Source: Rostrohypoxylon terebratum (lineage: Eukaryota > Ascomycota > Sordariomycetes > Xylariales > Hypoxylaceae). From it: a stretch of 64,000 nt of DNA. Positions 12,356 to 24,601 of this stretch are shown here, piece by piece (the stretch's first letter is position 1; the number at the start of each line of letters is the position of its first letter). The notes under the pieces are model-generated. The model had not been told where the DNA came from. It was given only the letters and a program-made list of their open reading frames with translations, and searched no databases. Both the position numbers and the translations under genes were made by a program. The DNA lies in the NCBI GenBank assembly GCA_022497145.1, contig MU385908.1, forward strand, positions 124,001 through 188,000, read 5' to 3'.

Positions 12356-13337
12356 GTGTTAGGTATGGTATGCATGTAGTGTATGTAGGAATACAATATC
12401 CATATATGTTATGTATCATGTAGTATGTATCATGTATGCGAAGGTGGTCGGAGAGTTGGATACGCGGACGAGGGTATTTTGCAGGACAGGTTCCTCCACA
12501 ATAGTTGATATATGACTGATCGTACGCCTCCAGCTGAACAAGGCGAGCTCCTACATACCTATAGCACCTACATATGTATTATGTATACCTGGGCCCTGGG
12601 GAGTCACAGTACTTACCTACATAATAATAGGTATTGTAATACATATATTACACATTACACCAAGTAACGAAGGGAGAACCGAAAAAAGGATTACGGCGGC
12701 CCTCGAAGCAGGAATTATTCCACATTCCACATTCCGCCCAGCCTGCCCGCCTGCCCGCCTGCCCAGACCTGCATGTGATAGCGGTCGCGCAACGAAAGTG
12801 ACAGAAAACCTTATTCATTGACGGGGAGATTTGCGAGAAGCGAGAAAAACTGACAGACGACAGAAACCCCAGACTGTGGTACTCGGTAGACAAGGCCCGA
12901 GATAGCATGGTAACATCGACGCAACCGTGGGATACTTCGAAGAGCCGATCAAGTCCCGTGCCACCCCTAAAAAAATAAAAAAACATTCAGCGCTCGAACC
13001 ACCCGTTTACCTTGAAGTTTTGACCCGAGAAAGGGAAGAAGGGAAATCGATCCAATCAGCCAATCTCCAGGTTCCTAACGTCAGTCAACAGACGGGTTTA
13101 CCAAAGGGTCGGGCGGCGACGAGGCAACGACGGTACACGGTACGCCCACATCCGTCGCATCCATCGCATCGCATCCATCGCCTCCATAATCTGTAGGCAT
13201 GTATGCATCCATGGACGTATGTATCATAATAAGCCAACGTCATCAACAATGGATGACCAGCGATGTCCAGATACGGTCGATCGAATCCGAAATAGGGGGC
13301 AAAGAGCCCACGTATTATGATGGTACCGTATTACTGC

Positions 13338-13360
13338 GTAGTATGTAGTATGTAGTATGT
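13338..13360. repeat. GTAGTAT heptanucleotide repeat
   Basis: Three tandem copies of GTAGTAT in gene-free sequence, related in wording to the dispersed GTATGTA/TAGGTA words of this region. Confidence 0.65.
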
Positions 13361-16300
13361 ACTGTACCATGCATGCGGGGCTCCAAGCGACCCAAGACCT
13401 AAGTGATCAAGGGATCAGTTTACTATTATTAAGTAGGACTCCTACTAGGTACGCTGTAAACTCCCTACCTGTCACGCACCGCATACGCATCCATACTACG
13501 CTTTTATGGTCGATAAATATGGGAATTTAGAGAACAGGGGAGATTGTATGGTCACTAATATGGGGTATGCAAGTATGTATGTGTCTTATATAGCACACGA
13601 ATAAATGAAATAGAATAGAATAGAACAAACCAAAAAAAAGCCAAGTCTTCAAGAGAGATGCCAATGTAACCGTTCCGTCGCAACTTTCTTCCGCGACCCC
13701 TGGCCTATGCATATCGTACCGTACTATGTATACGCGGGCACCTGGCAGAAGAGCCTGCAGACAGGCCACGAGGTCTCGAGATGTTGGTAAAGAAAGTAAA
13801 AAAATGCCTGGACCTCCGCTCCAGGTTTGTCGTTAGTTTAAGAAAGAAAAATATTATCGTACGAGTAAATTCTTCAACGACGAGTGGTAATACAACACGA
13901 CCGGCATCACAACTAGGATTAGAACAATAGTTGGGTTTCTAACTACGCGGAACTACGTAGTCTACTAGTCCACGGTCTACCTACCTAGTAGGTATGTAGT
14001 CTAACCCTTTAACTATATATAACCTTGGAACATTATACCTATTCAAGTCTAATCGTAGTTTAATTGTAGTCTAATTGTATGTGGCATGCACACACAACAT
14101 TGGAATAGTTCGATCACGTCAAGCCTGGAGGGATCAGAGGGGTTTGAGGGGTTCTGTGGATATCTTCATACATACTATGTATAGTAGTAGTACGCCAGAC
14201 GCCCAAGATTTCATGGATAATTGGCGCCTAATCTGGGTTATGGATCAAAGACTTTTTGTATTAATAACTTTTGTCTACTACTAGTATGTATGTATAGTCT
14301 TAATAGCCTTAGTCATGGTCATAATCATGGTTTAACTGGAATGGAGATTCATATCGGCTTGCTGGGTATCCGATAGCCTTACGCTGGCGAGTATAGCGCC
14401 GCCATTCTAGTATACTATGTAGAAACGACATGATTATTACACACATATTATAGGTCCGTTCGCTATAGTAACACCCATACCTACTATGTAATAGTATGTA
14501 CTAGTAAACACCCCGTATGCCACTATCCATATTGATACACGGATCCATCCTGCCATCGTACCTTGTTCGAGGTCTTCGTCGGCAATTAGACGAGTTGCTG
14601 TCATAAAACATGAATTCAGAAGTCTACTTACAGTCTTACCTGCTTACCTGTCTAGGTAGGCATTGTACATACCTACTCAATTACCACACCGAATAACATC
14701 CCAGTCTTTGTCTTCGAGCATGTTGTGTACGTTTCAAGATGTTTGGTCTCATGCTCATCCCAAAGGGTAATCCTAAGTCCTAGGTCCTAGAATGAGTTTG
14801 TCAGGCTGACAAAATAAAAAATTACCTAGCTTCCAATCTGATCTGGAGGAATATACCGCCAAGTATACACCATCGACCCCGAACATACGGCACCCAATCA
14901 TCTAACATCATGTATCTTGCCACATCCTCAACATTTCAATAAACACTTAAATAGAAAATATAATATATAATATCATACATAACCTACTTAGTCTAAAATA
15001 GGACGAAAATTGTGTCAATCATCATGTACCTATGCGAGATGTTGCGAGATGTTGCGGAATGTTTGTTCGTGTTATACAATGCATAACCCTTCGCTTTAGT
15101 TTAATGTTGTTGCTCTTATTAGCTTATTAGTTCTCTCAGTTCGCTTAGTCAACTTAGTCTCATCTCTCGCTAACTATGAGATCTCGAAAAAAAAAAAACA
15201 CTAGCACGTCAAGCAAGTGTCATCCAAGGCTCAAGTCAAACCTTACCTACTTACCAAACTCTCATAACAGGCATATCCCAACTAATAATCAAGGTTATAG
15301 CTCTCATCTCATACTTATTTGAGCTAGTTGCTTGTGAAATACCTATCTAGACTAACCACGCAAAAGTTCCGATGCGTGCCTTCCCGGGACTGCTAGTTCC
15401 CAGCACACCTCTAAACAAGGGTTAGCCGCCATATCCACTAATCCACTACGGGTATCACAGTGCTCTTCCCAAGCTTCCCAAGACACTTTCCCCCATTCAA
15501 TCACCATGCCATGTTAATACCATCTTTAATCTACGGCGCGCCACACCCCCCCCACTTCATGTCTTCCCCCCAAAGAAAGCTCGACAAGCTCCAAGGTCCA
15601 CTGGGGCTACTGTATGTCCTTGACCCTTGCCTCCAATCGGCTGGTGGCGCTTCCAATCTGCTTTAATAAAGTTTGCGCCTCTCCCAGTTGATCACAGCAG
15701 GTGCAGTTAAAGTCCCTTAAGAGCCTTTGAGGGGACTTTGTCTTACATAGGTTTTTTTTTTGTTCGAAGTTATATTTTTTTTTATCCAACCACGTTTCTC
15801 CATACTTCGAACGGTCAAATCATCCCACCTTATTTCTACCGCATTGTAAACAAACTTTCGTAGAATTACAGTTTATACATAACAGCAAAGAACCGTCTGA
15901 TTTCCAGCTCTCTCCAGCAAGCAAGCAAGCAACCAGCAAGCAACCAGCAGCTAGCAAGCTCCCCGCGCACTTTGTTGTCCCATCCTCCCCGTCTCCCCAT
16001 CTCCCAGTCTCTCATTGGAAAGGTAAACTGTGGATGTCCCGCCCAGTCCACCACCGAGGTACCCTTGAGCGCATGAACCTTACTACCTTACCAAACTCGA
16101 CTTGCATTTACATATATTATACTCGAGTCCTTATTAGAGGACAAGTCGCTCCAGTAGCTCCAGACGCTCCACTTACACCCATAAGTCCACGCTTTTCAAG
16201 TACGGCATATTTCACGCCTTAAGACTCAAAGACTCTAAACATTCCTTCGCCCTCGACCTTAACCTTGACCTTGACCGACCTCCCTCAATTACGCTTTGCT

Positions 16301-16459
16301 AGCTCGACATTCACTCCTCCTTGCTCATATTATCTCAGGCGCAGGAAAATTCAGAAACCGTGCTGAGGTTGACTGCGCAGATTACCCAAGGCCGAAAAGG
16401 GAAAAGAGTAACAAATAAATTGTGCACAAGTTAAGGGGAGAAAAAAACATCTAGGCATA

Positions 16460-18078
16460 ATGAGTTCAGGGTACCCAGCTCCGCCTGTCCACCATTCGCA
16501 GGCATTTCCGCCTGAGATGCCAGGTCCTTCTGCGCATCACCCAGGTTACGCTCAACTTCCTCCGCCTATGTCTTTCAATTACCAACAAGATCCCATAACA
16601 AACCCTCACCGTACGAACATGCCGCCTCCGAGAACGAATATGGCCCCGCCCAACATGCCCGGTCCCCGAGACCGTGCTGGAGAGCTCACCGCAACAGAGA
16701 ATGGCGTCGGTGGTGCTGGTCCCAATTCGCTTACATCTAAGCCTGGAGCTGAAGAAAAGGATAAGCCGGCTCCGCAACCCATCGAAGGCACCGACACGAC
16801 CAGAAAATATAGGTAATCATTCACTTTTGGTCGATTTAACCCACGAATCCTAGCCAGTGGGGCTAACATAAGGCCTAGGCTTGAGGTTGTCCAACAACCT
16901 CTTAGGGCGAGAATGTGTGGTTTTGGCGACAAGGTAGGCAACCTTTGTTAGTTTCGACAGCTAATCGATTGGGCGCTGATGTCAAACAGGATCGACGACC
17001 TATCACTCCTCCGCCGTGTATTCGACTAGTCGTGATGGACAAAACTACAGGGAAGGAGGTAGATTGCAAGTGCGTGAAACACGACACTATTATTCCATGA
17101 GTATTAGCTAATTCCATGTTAGCGAGGTTGAGCACCAACATTACGTGTTGCATGTTGACCTGTGGTCCGAGAATGGAGACAAAGAGGTCAATCTCGTCAA
17201 ACACTCTCAACAATCACCCTCAATTTCTTCCACACAAGCGTCCTCTTTTCGAGAAGTGATCGAGGGAAGCCAGACCGGCGGTTATGGATATCAATCCATT
17301 GTGCCGTCAAATCGCGACTACGCACCACAAGCCAACGCAGGTTACCCTCATGCAATGCCTCCTTATCAGCCAGACCCATACGGACAGGGTAAGTAACACA
17401 CCACTTACGTGTGCTAGAGCGTTCTGTTTCTCATCATTATTATAGGATACGGCTATCCCCCGCAAGCTCAGCCATACGGCTACCCAGGCGGAGGTTATCG
17501 AAACGACATGGTACCGGGTGTGCCCCAGCTTCCATCACAACCAATGTTCGGACCTCGTTTCTCCCAAGATATGTCTGGTCACCAGATGACCCAACACCGC
17601 CTTATGGGACCCCAATCGCCAAATGGCATGTACACAAGAAACCTTATTGGCAGCCTTGCTGCCAGTGCGTCGCGTCTCACCGATCCCACAGACAAGATTG
17701 GGATATGGTTTATTTTACAGGATTTAAGTGTCCGGACCGAAGGCTGGTTTAGGTAAGTCGCCAAGCGCAAGCCACTGGCGTCACGCTTACACTGCATGCA
17801 GATTGCGATTTTCGTTTATCAATCTACGGAGACCAGATGCCACTTCTAATGGTGGCAGTGACGCCGAACTCCTTAACCGAGGCAGGGCGCCCGTCCTTGC
17901 GCAGGTTTTCAGCGAGAAGTTCCAGGTCTATTCAGCTAAAAAATTCCCCGGCGTCTGCGAGAGTACTGCTCTGAGCAAGTGCTTCGCCGTGCAGGGTGTC
18001 AAAATCCCGATTAGGAAGGATGGCCAGGACGGAAAGGGGAGCAAGGGTAGAGGGTCGGATGATGAAGAAGACAATTAG
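16460..18078 (+). CDS. velB: Velvet complex subunit VelB
   Basis: Spliced model join(16460..16812, 16879..16933, 16990..17069, 17123..17388, 17446..17752, 17802..18078), 445 aa; all five introns (49-66 bp) restore a single velvet-family frame. The N-terminus (1-117) is Pro/Met-rich. The velvet domain opens at about 118 with LEVVQQPLRARMCGFGDK, followed by DRRPITPPPCIRLVV. It is interrupted by a Gln/Tyr/Gly/Pro-rich insert of about 130 residues and resumes with NLIGSLAASASRLTDP and GIWFILQDLSVRTEGWFR, ending near AVQGVKIPIRKDG. The interrupted domain is typical of VelB, as against VeA, VosA or VelC. In Aspergillus VelB pairs with VeA and LaeA in the nucleus to couple light, sexual development and secondary metabolism, and with VosA in spore maturation; the same role is inferred here. 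The acidic tail ends GSDDEEDN. Confidence 0.96.
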
Positions 18079-20085
18079 AATTTGTCTGAACCGTTACCCG
18101 GATAATAGGACAAATTTGACACCATTGGATGACACGCCCGCCAGGTTCGGTTACATGTCCCTTGGAATAGGGATAACCTACCACATCGCAATGCACAGTC
18201 GAGAGCATTTGCGCTCATATACCCTTGGACGTGTATGCGTCACAAAGTGGCTTGGATTCCATGTAAGGAATAGAGAAGCCCTTCTGATACCGACGGAAAA
18301 CGAGGTCGGGCGAAGACGGGGCAAAGCTTGGGATTGCCCAACTCAACCTAAGATATGGTTGACTAGGTTCATACGTTACATTTGCAAACCGAGGGTTTGG
18401 TTCTGCAATATACCCGCCATCAGACAGATGAGTTGTATGGAAGCGATGAATTTCCAAAGATACGCGCGTCATTGGTTTTCGGGGACACGCAGTAACTTTC
18501 CGACCAAACTACCTTGATAAATACCTAATTTTCACCATTTCCCGGGACCTTTTAATAATGAGGATAATGAGACCTTATTTTTGGTATTCCTAGTTTTTCT
18601 AGGGATATTTCTATTATACACATAGACATAACAATCCAGGCAAGTATATCATGATCGACGTTAGGCACGTGCCTCTATCCCAGCACGAAGCCCGGCCTTC
18701 GTTTTGACTATCCTGGTGGTGTGGTAGGCATGCCATAGAAAGTTTGTGTACCTGGATAGATTTACCTTATTTTTGGGATGGCATATGGAAATATGCGCTC
18801 CGGCTTAGTGACAAAACCTTGAGACGAAACAAAGACTTGGCAAGCAGGATTCAGACGAACGATTAAATGATCAAACAAAGCCCAACCAAGATGGAATATG
18901 CAGATGAACATATAGAAACCAAAACATGAAGACGGATCCTGATTCAAACTTTGGATTGGACACGGAATCTCGTGGCTTTGACAGATTTCACTTAGGATGA
19001 AACGGTTCCGTTCCGTCCATGCATCGCGGACATTTTCGTTTCCTTCGTCGAGTGGCTAACCGGCCAACCAGTGTTCACCGGTTAAGTTCGTTTTCGTCAA
19101 AGCTCAGATCTGGGGAAGGAGAACCGTACCTTCGGTAAGGAACTAGCAGATCGACTAAACTCTAGGGCTACTAGGTAATTCGGCTTCGACAAAGGAGTTT
19201 ATAATTTGATAAGGCTAGGTATCTCGGTCTTATGGTTTAGCTCGGCTTCCCATACCTACTAGGTACTGTATACTAGTACTTGGGTGTAGGGCGGGGTGTC
19301 CTTGAACATATCTCACATAGAGATTTGAGATTGATTCATCCAATCCATAAATATTATATGTATGGGTATTCGTATACTGTTCAAAATTCTTATTTCGTTT
19401 TTAGATGGGTTTTATTATCACGACGGCCAGAATACTTAACGTTCAAGAAGGCAAAACTGGGCGATAGTGTGATGACACAACGGTGGTATGTAAGAAGGCG
19501 GTATTTTCATTACGTCTTAGTTACCTCATCCGTCGGCTCTAGACGGCCAGCCCGGTTTTCTAGTAGTGGAACTTCCACCATTTCTTGCTGGTGCGAATGA
19601 TGTAACAAATTTTTTGTCGACGGTAACTTCCTTCTAAAAGATCAATTTCGATTAGTCGGGAAATTTCTGATTTGCCTCGTGATTTGAATGAAAGCAGGCG
19701 CGCCTCCGCCCTATGTGTGTGGTATGCACATCGGTAGGTAGCTGCTACCATGTAAGGAAGACCCGGTAGGTAGTTTAGTCATATGAGCGTCCCAGATTTT
19801 CGAGGCTTGGGCTTTAGACATTTTGTCGCGGTTACATATACTGCTATAAGTCTGGCGCAATTGAGTGTTGCCCGACACGGATTGTGCAATTCTCGTTGGG
19901 TATTCTTCGAACTGACACACAATCTCTTCGCTTTTGCCTTTGTCATTGCTATTGCCATTGCCATTGCCTTTCTCTTCGACTTCGTCATAATCGGCTTTCC
20001 TTCATTTCTCATCGAGAGCTCGATTACTTGCCGAGAAAACTATTGTCTTTAGCGTTATTCGCTCCCGTATAGAACGTTTCTGAAA
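18079..20085. other. Intergenic region between velB and the GRGGxGN protein gene
   Basis: It contains the presumed velB 3' UTR and the promoter of the next gene. An open frame overlapping the velB end (17996-18517) begins with GTG and looks like chance. A weak inverted repeat (TAACCGG ... CCGGTTA, about 19068-19084) and a TTGCCA/TTGTCA-type hexamer run at about 19935-19970 are visible. No gene supported. Confidence 0.5.
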
Positions 20086-20576
20086 ATGACCGGCCATATG
20101 ACTTCTACCGGTCGCGGTGGCGCTGGCAACATCGCCGACTCCACCAAATCTCCCAAGATCCAGCCGGCCGACCTCGAGACGCCGACTTTGAAGACGTCGG
20201 TTGTTACGACTGGTCGTGGAGGTTCCGGTAACATGGCTCCAAACAAAGATCCAGCTGAGACGCGGGCACTTCAAGATGTCGGACCGTAAGTTGACGATCC
20301 TCCCCGATGCGCTCTTTAGACAGGTGGATGATTAGGATCCCCACAATAGAGCGAAAACGTACCCCTTCGAAGTATATAGCTGACCTAATTGATGCCAGTG
20401 TCGAGAGACGGCCTAGCCAAGGCGCAACTCACGTAGGTCGTGGAGGCGCCGCCAACATCGTCCGGCCAGGTAGCGAGGAAGCCGAGATCGCGAAGGATGG
20501 ATCGGCTATCGACGACCAACCTCATCGGCATAACGGGCTGGCAGCAAAGGCCAAAGAATTCTTCAAGAAGGCTTAG
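20086..20576 (+). CDS. GRGGxGN-repeat protein (DUF3602 / Par32-like)
   Basis: Spliced model join(20086..20285, 20399..20576), 125 aa. Three copies of the family motif are visible: TGRGGAGNI near the start, TGRGGSGNM in the middle and VGRGGAANI after the intron. This small hydrophilic, disordered protein matches the DUF3602 family, which includes yeast Par32, a TORC1/Npr1-linked phosphoprotein that acts on ammonium transporters. The role here is unknown. The 113-bp intron has a GTAAGT donor and a CTGACCTAAT branch site just before its CCAG acceptor. Two earlier AGs (after 20323 and 20335) would also keep the frame and add 25 or 21 residues, but would make introns of only 38 or 50 bp. A second in-frame ATG lies four codons downstream. 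Confidence 0.82.
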
Positions 20577-22185
20577 TGTGTCCTGAAGGGAAAGAGGTCA
20601 AAGACGCCGCTTCATTAATTCTTCCGTGATGACTACGGTCTGCGGAGCTCACGCGGATTCGTGAAAATAAAAGGAGGTTAGGATGGGATTGGTTTCTTGC
20701 GCATTTTGATTTTGGACCGATACGCCATCGGGATTGGTGAGCATGGAGTTATGGATTGCATTTCAGACGCGGGACAAAAGAGAGATGATGGCTATGCACA
20801 CGCCGAAAGAAAATAAAAGGGGAATTCGGTCGAGATGTTCGAGGCTCGTCTGTTTGGCAGTCATAGAATTGCAACTATACCACGAAAAGAGAGATGCTTG
20901 TTAAACCAGAAGGGGCAGGGTCTTACCCAGCTCTACCCATACGCCACAAAGAGTTACACAGCTGTCTAGGACTCGACTTGTGAAGGGATCTATGAAACAC
21001 AACCAACTGACATCCTATTACTATACATGATGGGCATAGCTAATCATGGTAGATGTTTCAGGGATGAGATTTATATCACTGCCTGCCCATAATTATATCC
21101 CATGATATAATCGTGAAACTACCTGATGTCCACACATGATGTGTCATGCGACTCGAGTATAATTTCATTCCGGCGCCTCTCGTTATAGAGTATGTACAGT
21201 ATACATTCGAGTGACATGCCGTCCTGACCCAGCCAACGTCTCAACGACGACGCTGTGCGACCCCGCCCTTCCCCTATACGGAACGTTGTCTAAAAAAAAT
21301 TAGTCGACAAACTAGGCTTGTTAGTTACACGTGGTTCGATAAAAGCCCCGACCACCATGAAAGAATCATGGCATCTGTGCAGATCGAGAAAAGCAAGGGG
21401 GCGGGAAGTTTGCTGGATCCTATAGGAACTTTACCCCTGAGGGAGTCGAGAGAGTAGGCAGCATAGGGGAGGTTAGGGACGGGGGGAGTGATGCTATTCG
21501 GCGGCGTCCTCGTCATTGGTCTGGGCTTCGCCTATTATTTCTGTTATCGATCGAGAGACGGGGGGTTTGGTGTCGGTGTTTGGTGATTGGGGATTGCTGG
21601 GTAGGTAGGTAGGTAGGTCAAACATTGGGTACCTAGTAGGCTCTGTCTCTGGAGCTTCCCGTCTCGTGTTCGAGGTGTTTGATACTCCTGGTTCTAAATG
21701 TAGTTAGTTGGTTTAGACGACGGACGACGGTCGGTAGGCGATAGCTACGGCGATCGTGGTAATCGATCGAACTGCGGAATTTAGTTTCATCCTACATACG
21801 CTTTGTAGATGAGAAGGGAAATCTCGAATTCGTTGAAAGAGACTTGGCGAAACGCTAGTCCGGGTTCCCGAATACGGACTCGTGAGTCACGGAAGCCGCG
21901 ATGCCGCCGCCGATAACCTTGTTTTTTTGTTCTTTCGGAGGCGGCCGATGGACCCTGAAATTTCCCTTTGTCCACCTTTCCACCCGACCACTCGCTCGGG
22001 ACCTACCTGGCCTCACCCACCTAACCTAAGTAGTTAGTCGCTAGTGATTGCTTCCCCGCGTATCCTTCATACGCATACCCGTGCATAACCTCACTTTGAC
22101 TACCTAGGTACCTAATCATCGAAGCAAGGAGCTCACTTGATACTGAGTGGGTTGGGCTAGCGCTAGAGTGGGAATAGGTAGAAGG
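20577..22185. other. Intergenic region with TAGG tetranucleotide repeat
   Basis: No gene supported. A short GTAG/TAGG tandem array lies at 21601-21618. An open frame that covers this end and the acetyltransferase exon begins at a GTG (22147); the first ATG of that frame is at 22186, so the upstream part is taken as leader. Confidence 0.5.
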
Positions 22186-23310
22186 ATGTCGCCGAACGTC
22201 GAAGTCTACACGGCGCCCCCGGACGCCCTCGCGCGTCTGCTCGCGTCGCACCACCTGCCACACGCGCTGCCGCTGCTGCGGAGACTGAGGTTTACTAGGT
22301 TCCCTGGCGGGATCACGGAGCATACTAGGATCTTGTATGCGTGCGCTTCTGGCGCGCGGCTCGGGGAGGGAGAGGATGTGGGTGTGAGGGAGGAGCCGTT
22401 CGCGGCGGCGTATTTGGATTTTTCGAGGGGGCCCGAGACGGAGATTTGGCTTTATGCGTCGCTGGAACGCAGGCCGTATGCATTGGCTCAAGCGGCCTCG
22501 TCTCCGGCTGGTGGTGCGGATGTAGATAGAGAGGAAGCGTCGGCGGCGTGTGCGCGTGCGGTGCTGGAGGAGGTGAAGAGACAGAGGGACGCGTACTCGG
22601 CTGAGCGCGCGAAGGTGTCGTTCGTGTTTGCCGGGGCCTTGAACGAGACGTTGAGGCTGGCGCTGCTGAATCAGGGCCTCGTGTTCGAGTTCGTGAGTAT
22701 TTTCGACAAGTGGATTTTTCGCTTGGAGGGCTTGCCGGAGGTCAGGGAGCCGTTGGAGGGGGGCATGAGGTGGGAGGGTGTGAGGAGGGAGGATATTGCG
22801 TTTATGCTTTCGAGGTCGAAGATTCCTAGAACTGAGTATGTCGATATTTTTTCCTTCTCTAGTTATCGCGTAAGGTGAGTGCTTAGGATGGTTGATTAAA
22901 CAATTCTTTTCATAGGCGGACTGTCAGTTTACTTCCCAGTATGGCCGTCTATCGCGATGATGGAACGCCTATCGCATGGGCGTTCCTAGGCCCCGATTCC
23001 TCGCTGAGTAGCCTCCACTGTGAGGAGGAATGGCGCGGCAAGGGTTTTGCAAAGGCTGTGGCTGTCAAGATTTTCCGCGAACGCTTGAAGGAGTATGACA
23101 ACGATGGGCATTGCTGGGCGGATGTCGCACCGGACAACCCCCAAAGCCAGAGGGTCTGCGGGAGTCTAGGGGGTAAAGTGGCTTGGACGGTATCATGGTA
23201 AGTGTAACCACACTTGAGCAATGTCATTTCTCTTTCTATTATCACTGAATGCCTAATTAACTAGGAACAGGAGTAGGATAGATCTAGACAAGAGTTTTCC
23301 GACCCCATAG
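22186..23310 (+). CDS. GNAT-fold N-acetyltransferase-like protein
   Basis: Spliced model join(22186..22874, 22916..23197, 23265..23310), 338 aa. The C-terminal half carries the acetyl-CoA signature of the GCN5/FR47-like fold: SLHCEEEWRGKGFAKAVAVK, whose R-G-K-G-F-A matches the Q/R-x-x-G-x-G/A loop, followed by DVAPDNPQSQRVCGSLGG, typical of the last helix and strand. The N-terminal half is weakly conserved, as in the glycine-N-acyltransferase-like fungal branch. Substrate unknown. Intron 2 (67 bp, CTAATTAACTAG acceptor) removes a read-through stop just after TGG and adds 14 residues; without it the protein would end at 23201. Exon 1 is strikingly G/C-rich and uses GCG, CGC and GGG codons far more than its neighbours. 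The gene converges on uroporphyrinogen decarboxylase, with 55 bp between stop codons. Confidence 0.85.
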
Positions 23311-23365
23311 ATAGGCATCTTGCCAATGAGCCTAATAGAAACACAGTAGAACTAATAATATCTCT

Positions 23366-24601
23366 TCAACTGCTAGTTAGTCTCTTGATTTCTTCAAGAT
23401 AAAACTTCAGATCGTCCGGTTTCACAAGTGGCGTTATGCCATGACCCAGATTGGCGATCCAGCCTTTCTTGCCGCCACCAAAACCCTTGACCATTTCCTC
23501 TACCGTCTCAGTTATAGATTCGTGTGTACCGTATAAAACTCCGGGGTCCGCATTTCCTTGTAGCACGATGCGCCTATCTCCTCGAATCTTGACGGCTTCT
23601 GCGGGGTCGATTTGCCAATCTAACCCCACGACATCGTATCCTAGATCACAAACGGAGTCCAGAGCATAGTTGGCCCCTTTGGGAAAGACGATCATAGGCA
23701 CAGGTTCCAAGCCTAGCTCTCTCAGCCTCTTAGGCAGATTCGTAGATATGTAAGCCAGGTAAGGCTCGCTGAACTTTTTGAAACTCGCGGGAGACAACTC
23801 TCCCGCCCACGAATCGAAGACTTGGATCATTTGTGCTCCTGCCTTGACCTGTAAAGCTAGATGCTCGACGCAGACCTCTGATATCTTTTGAAGCATAGCC
23901 TTGGCCGCTTCGGGGTAGCGGAATATCCACTTCTTGCTCTCGATGAAAAGTTTCGTGCCGCCGCCCTCGACCATGTAGCAGAAGAGAGTCCAAGGAGCCC
24001 CGCAGAAGCCAATCAACGGCACACGGCCTTTTAACTTCTTCCTCGTCAGCGTCACGGCCTCGTAGACGTAGCCAAGCTCGGCCGCAACGTCTACGCTCTT
24101 GTCGAGCACCTTGGCATATTGGCCATCATCAGGTGATTTTAAAGGGTCCGGAAAATGCGGTCCTTTCTTCTCTACCATCTCAACGACCATCCCTAAAGCC
24201 TGTGGTATGACGAGGATGTCAGAGAATATGATGGAGGCATCTAGCAACCCGGCGAACCGCTCAACGGGTTGTAACGTCAGGGTCGAAGCGATCTCGGGAT
24301 TGCGGCAGACTTCGAAGAAGTCCCTGTTTCCCTTCGCCTCGTGATACTCCGGTAGATACCGGCCAGCTAATAGTAAGATTAATAGTTAATTCGCTACTGG
24401 GTGATGTCAATTGTGTGTACCTTGACGCATGATCCATACTGGAGCACGCTCTACATCTTCGCCTATATTACGCCACAAACACTCTAGTTAGCCTAGAGTC
24501 TTTTCTTGGAACATTTGCGAGGATGATAATAGAATGGCACACACCTCGTGCCGTTCGCAAGACTAGATCGTTAGTCAGTGGGTCAAAGTTGTGAGCCATG
24601 G
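23366..24601 (-). CDS. hem12: Uroporphyrinogen decarboxylase
   Basis: Spliced on the minus strand: 24601..24547, 24462..24421, 24366..23366, giving 365 aa, the normal family length. The enzyme removes the four acetate carboxyls of uroporphyrinogen III to give coproporphyrinogen III in cytosolic heme synthesis, without a cofactor. Family landmarks: RQAGRYLPEYHEAKGNRDFF at 31-50 (two Arg that bind substrate carboxylates), FSDILVIPQALGM with the catalytic Asp at 82, GFCGAPWTLFCYMVEGGGTK carrying the active-site Tyr, and NLGHGITP with the conserved His at 341. The two short 5' exons join at codon phase 1 each time and give an intact MAHNFDPLTND start, conserved in fungal enzymes. The gene is divergent from the 698-aa gene, with 492 bp between starts. 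Confidence 0.96.

Larger units (their letters stand above)
7754..16459. other. 8.7-kb gene-poor intergenic region upstream of velB
   Basis: I find no coding region I can defend. The open frames are short, mostly lack family features, and several begin with non-ATG codons. The first few hundred bases should hold the RhoGEF 3' UTR and the last kilobase the velB promoter and leader. The rest is rich in TA steps and in GTATGTA/TAGGTA words, with microsatellites (9096-9137, 9317-9343, 12330-12355, 13338-13360), a homopolymeric G run near 8752-8759, a palindromic TAGGTA cluster (about 11036-11150) and a 13-bp inverted repeat (11921-11998). The next largest gene-free gap between genes here is about 3.5 kb, so this one stands out. 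Confidence 0.6.

Noticed and set aside
12648..12986. 112-codon minus-strand frame in the gap upstream of velB
   Set aside because: Cys/Phe-rich without any motif, in a region of simple repeats; length is within chance.
17996..18517. 173-codon plus-strand open frame overlapping the end of velB
   Set aside because: It begins with GTG, lies in a different frame over the well-supported velB last exon, and has no family features; the rest is 3' UTR.
22147..22185. Start of the acetyltransferase at 22147
   Set aside because: That codon is GTG; the first ATG in frame is at 22186.
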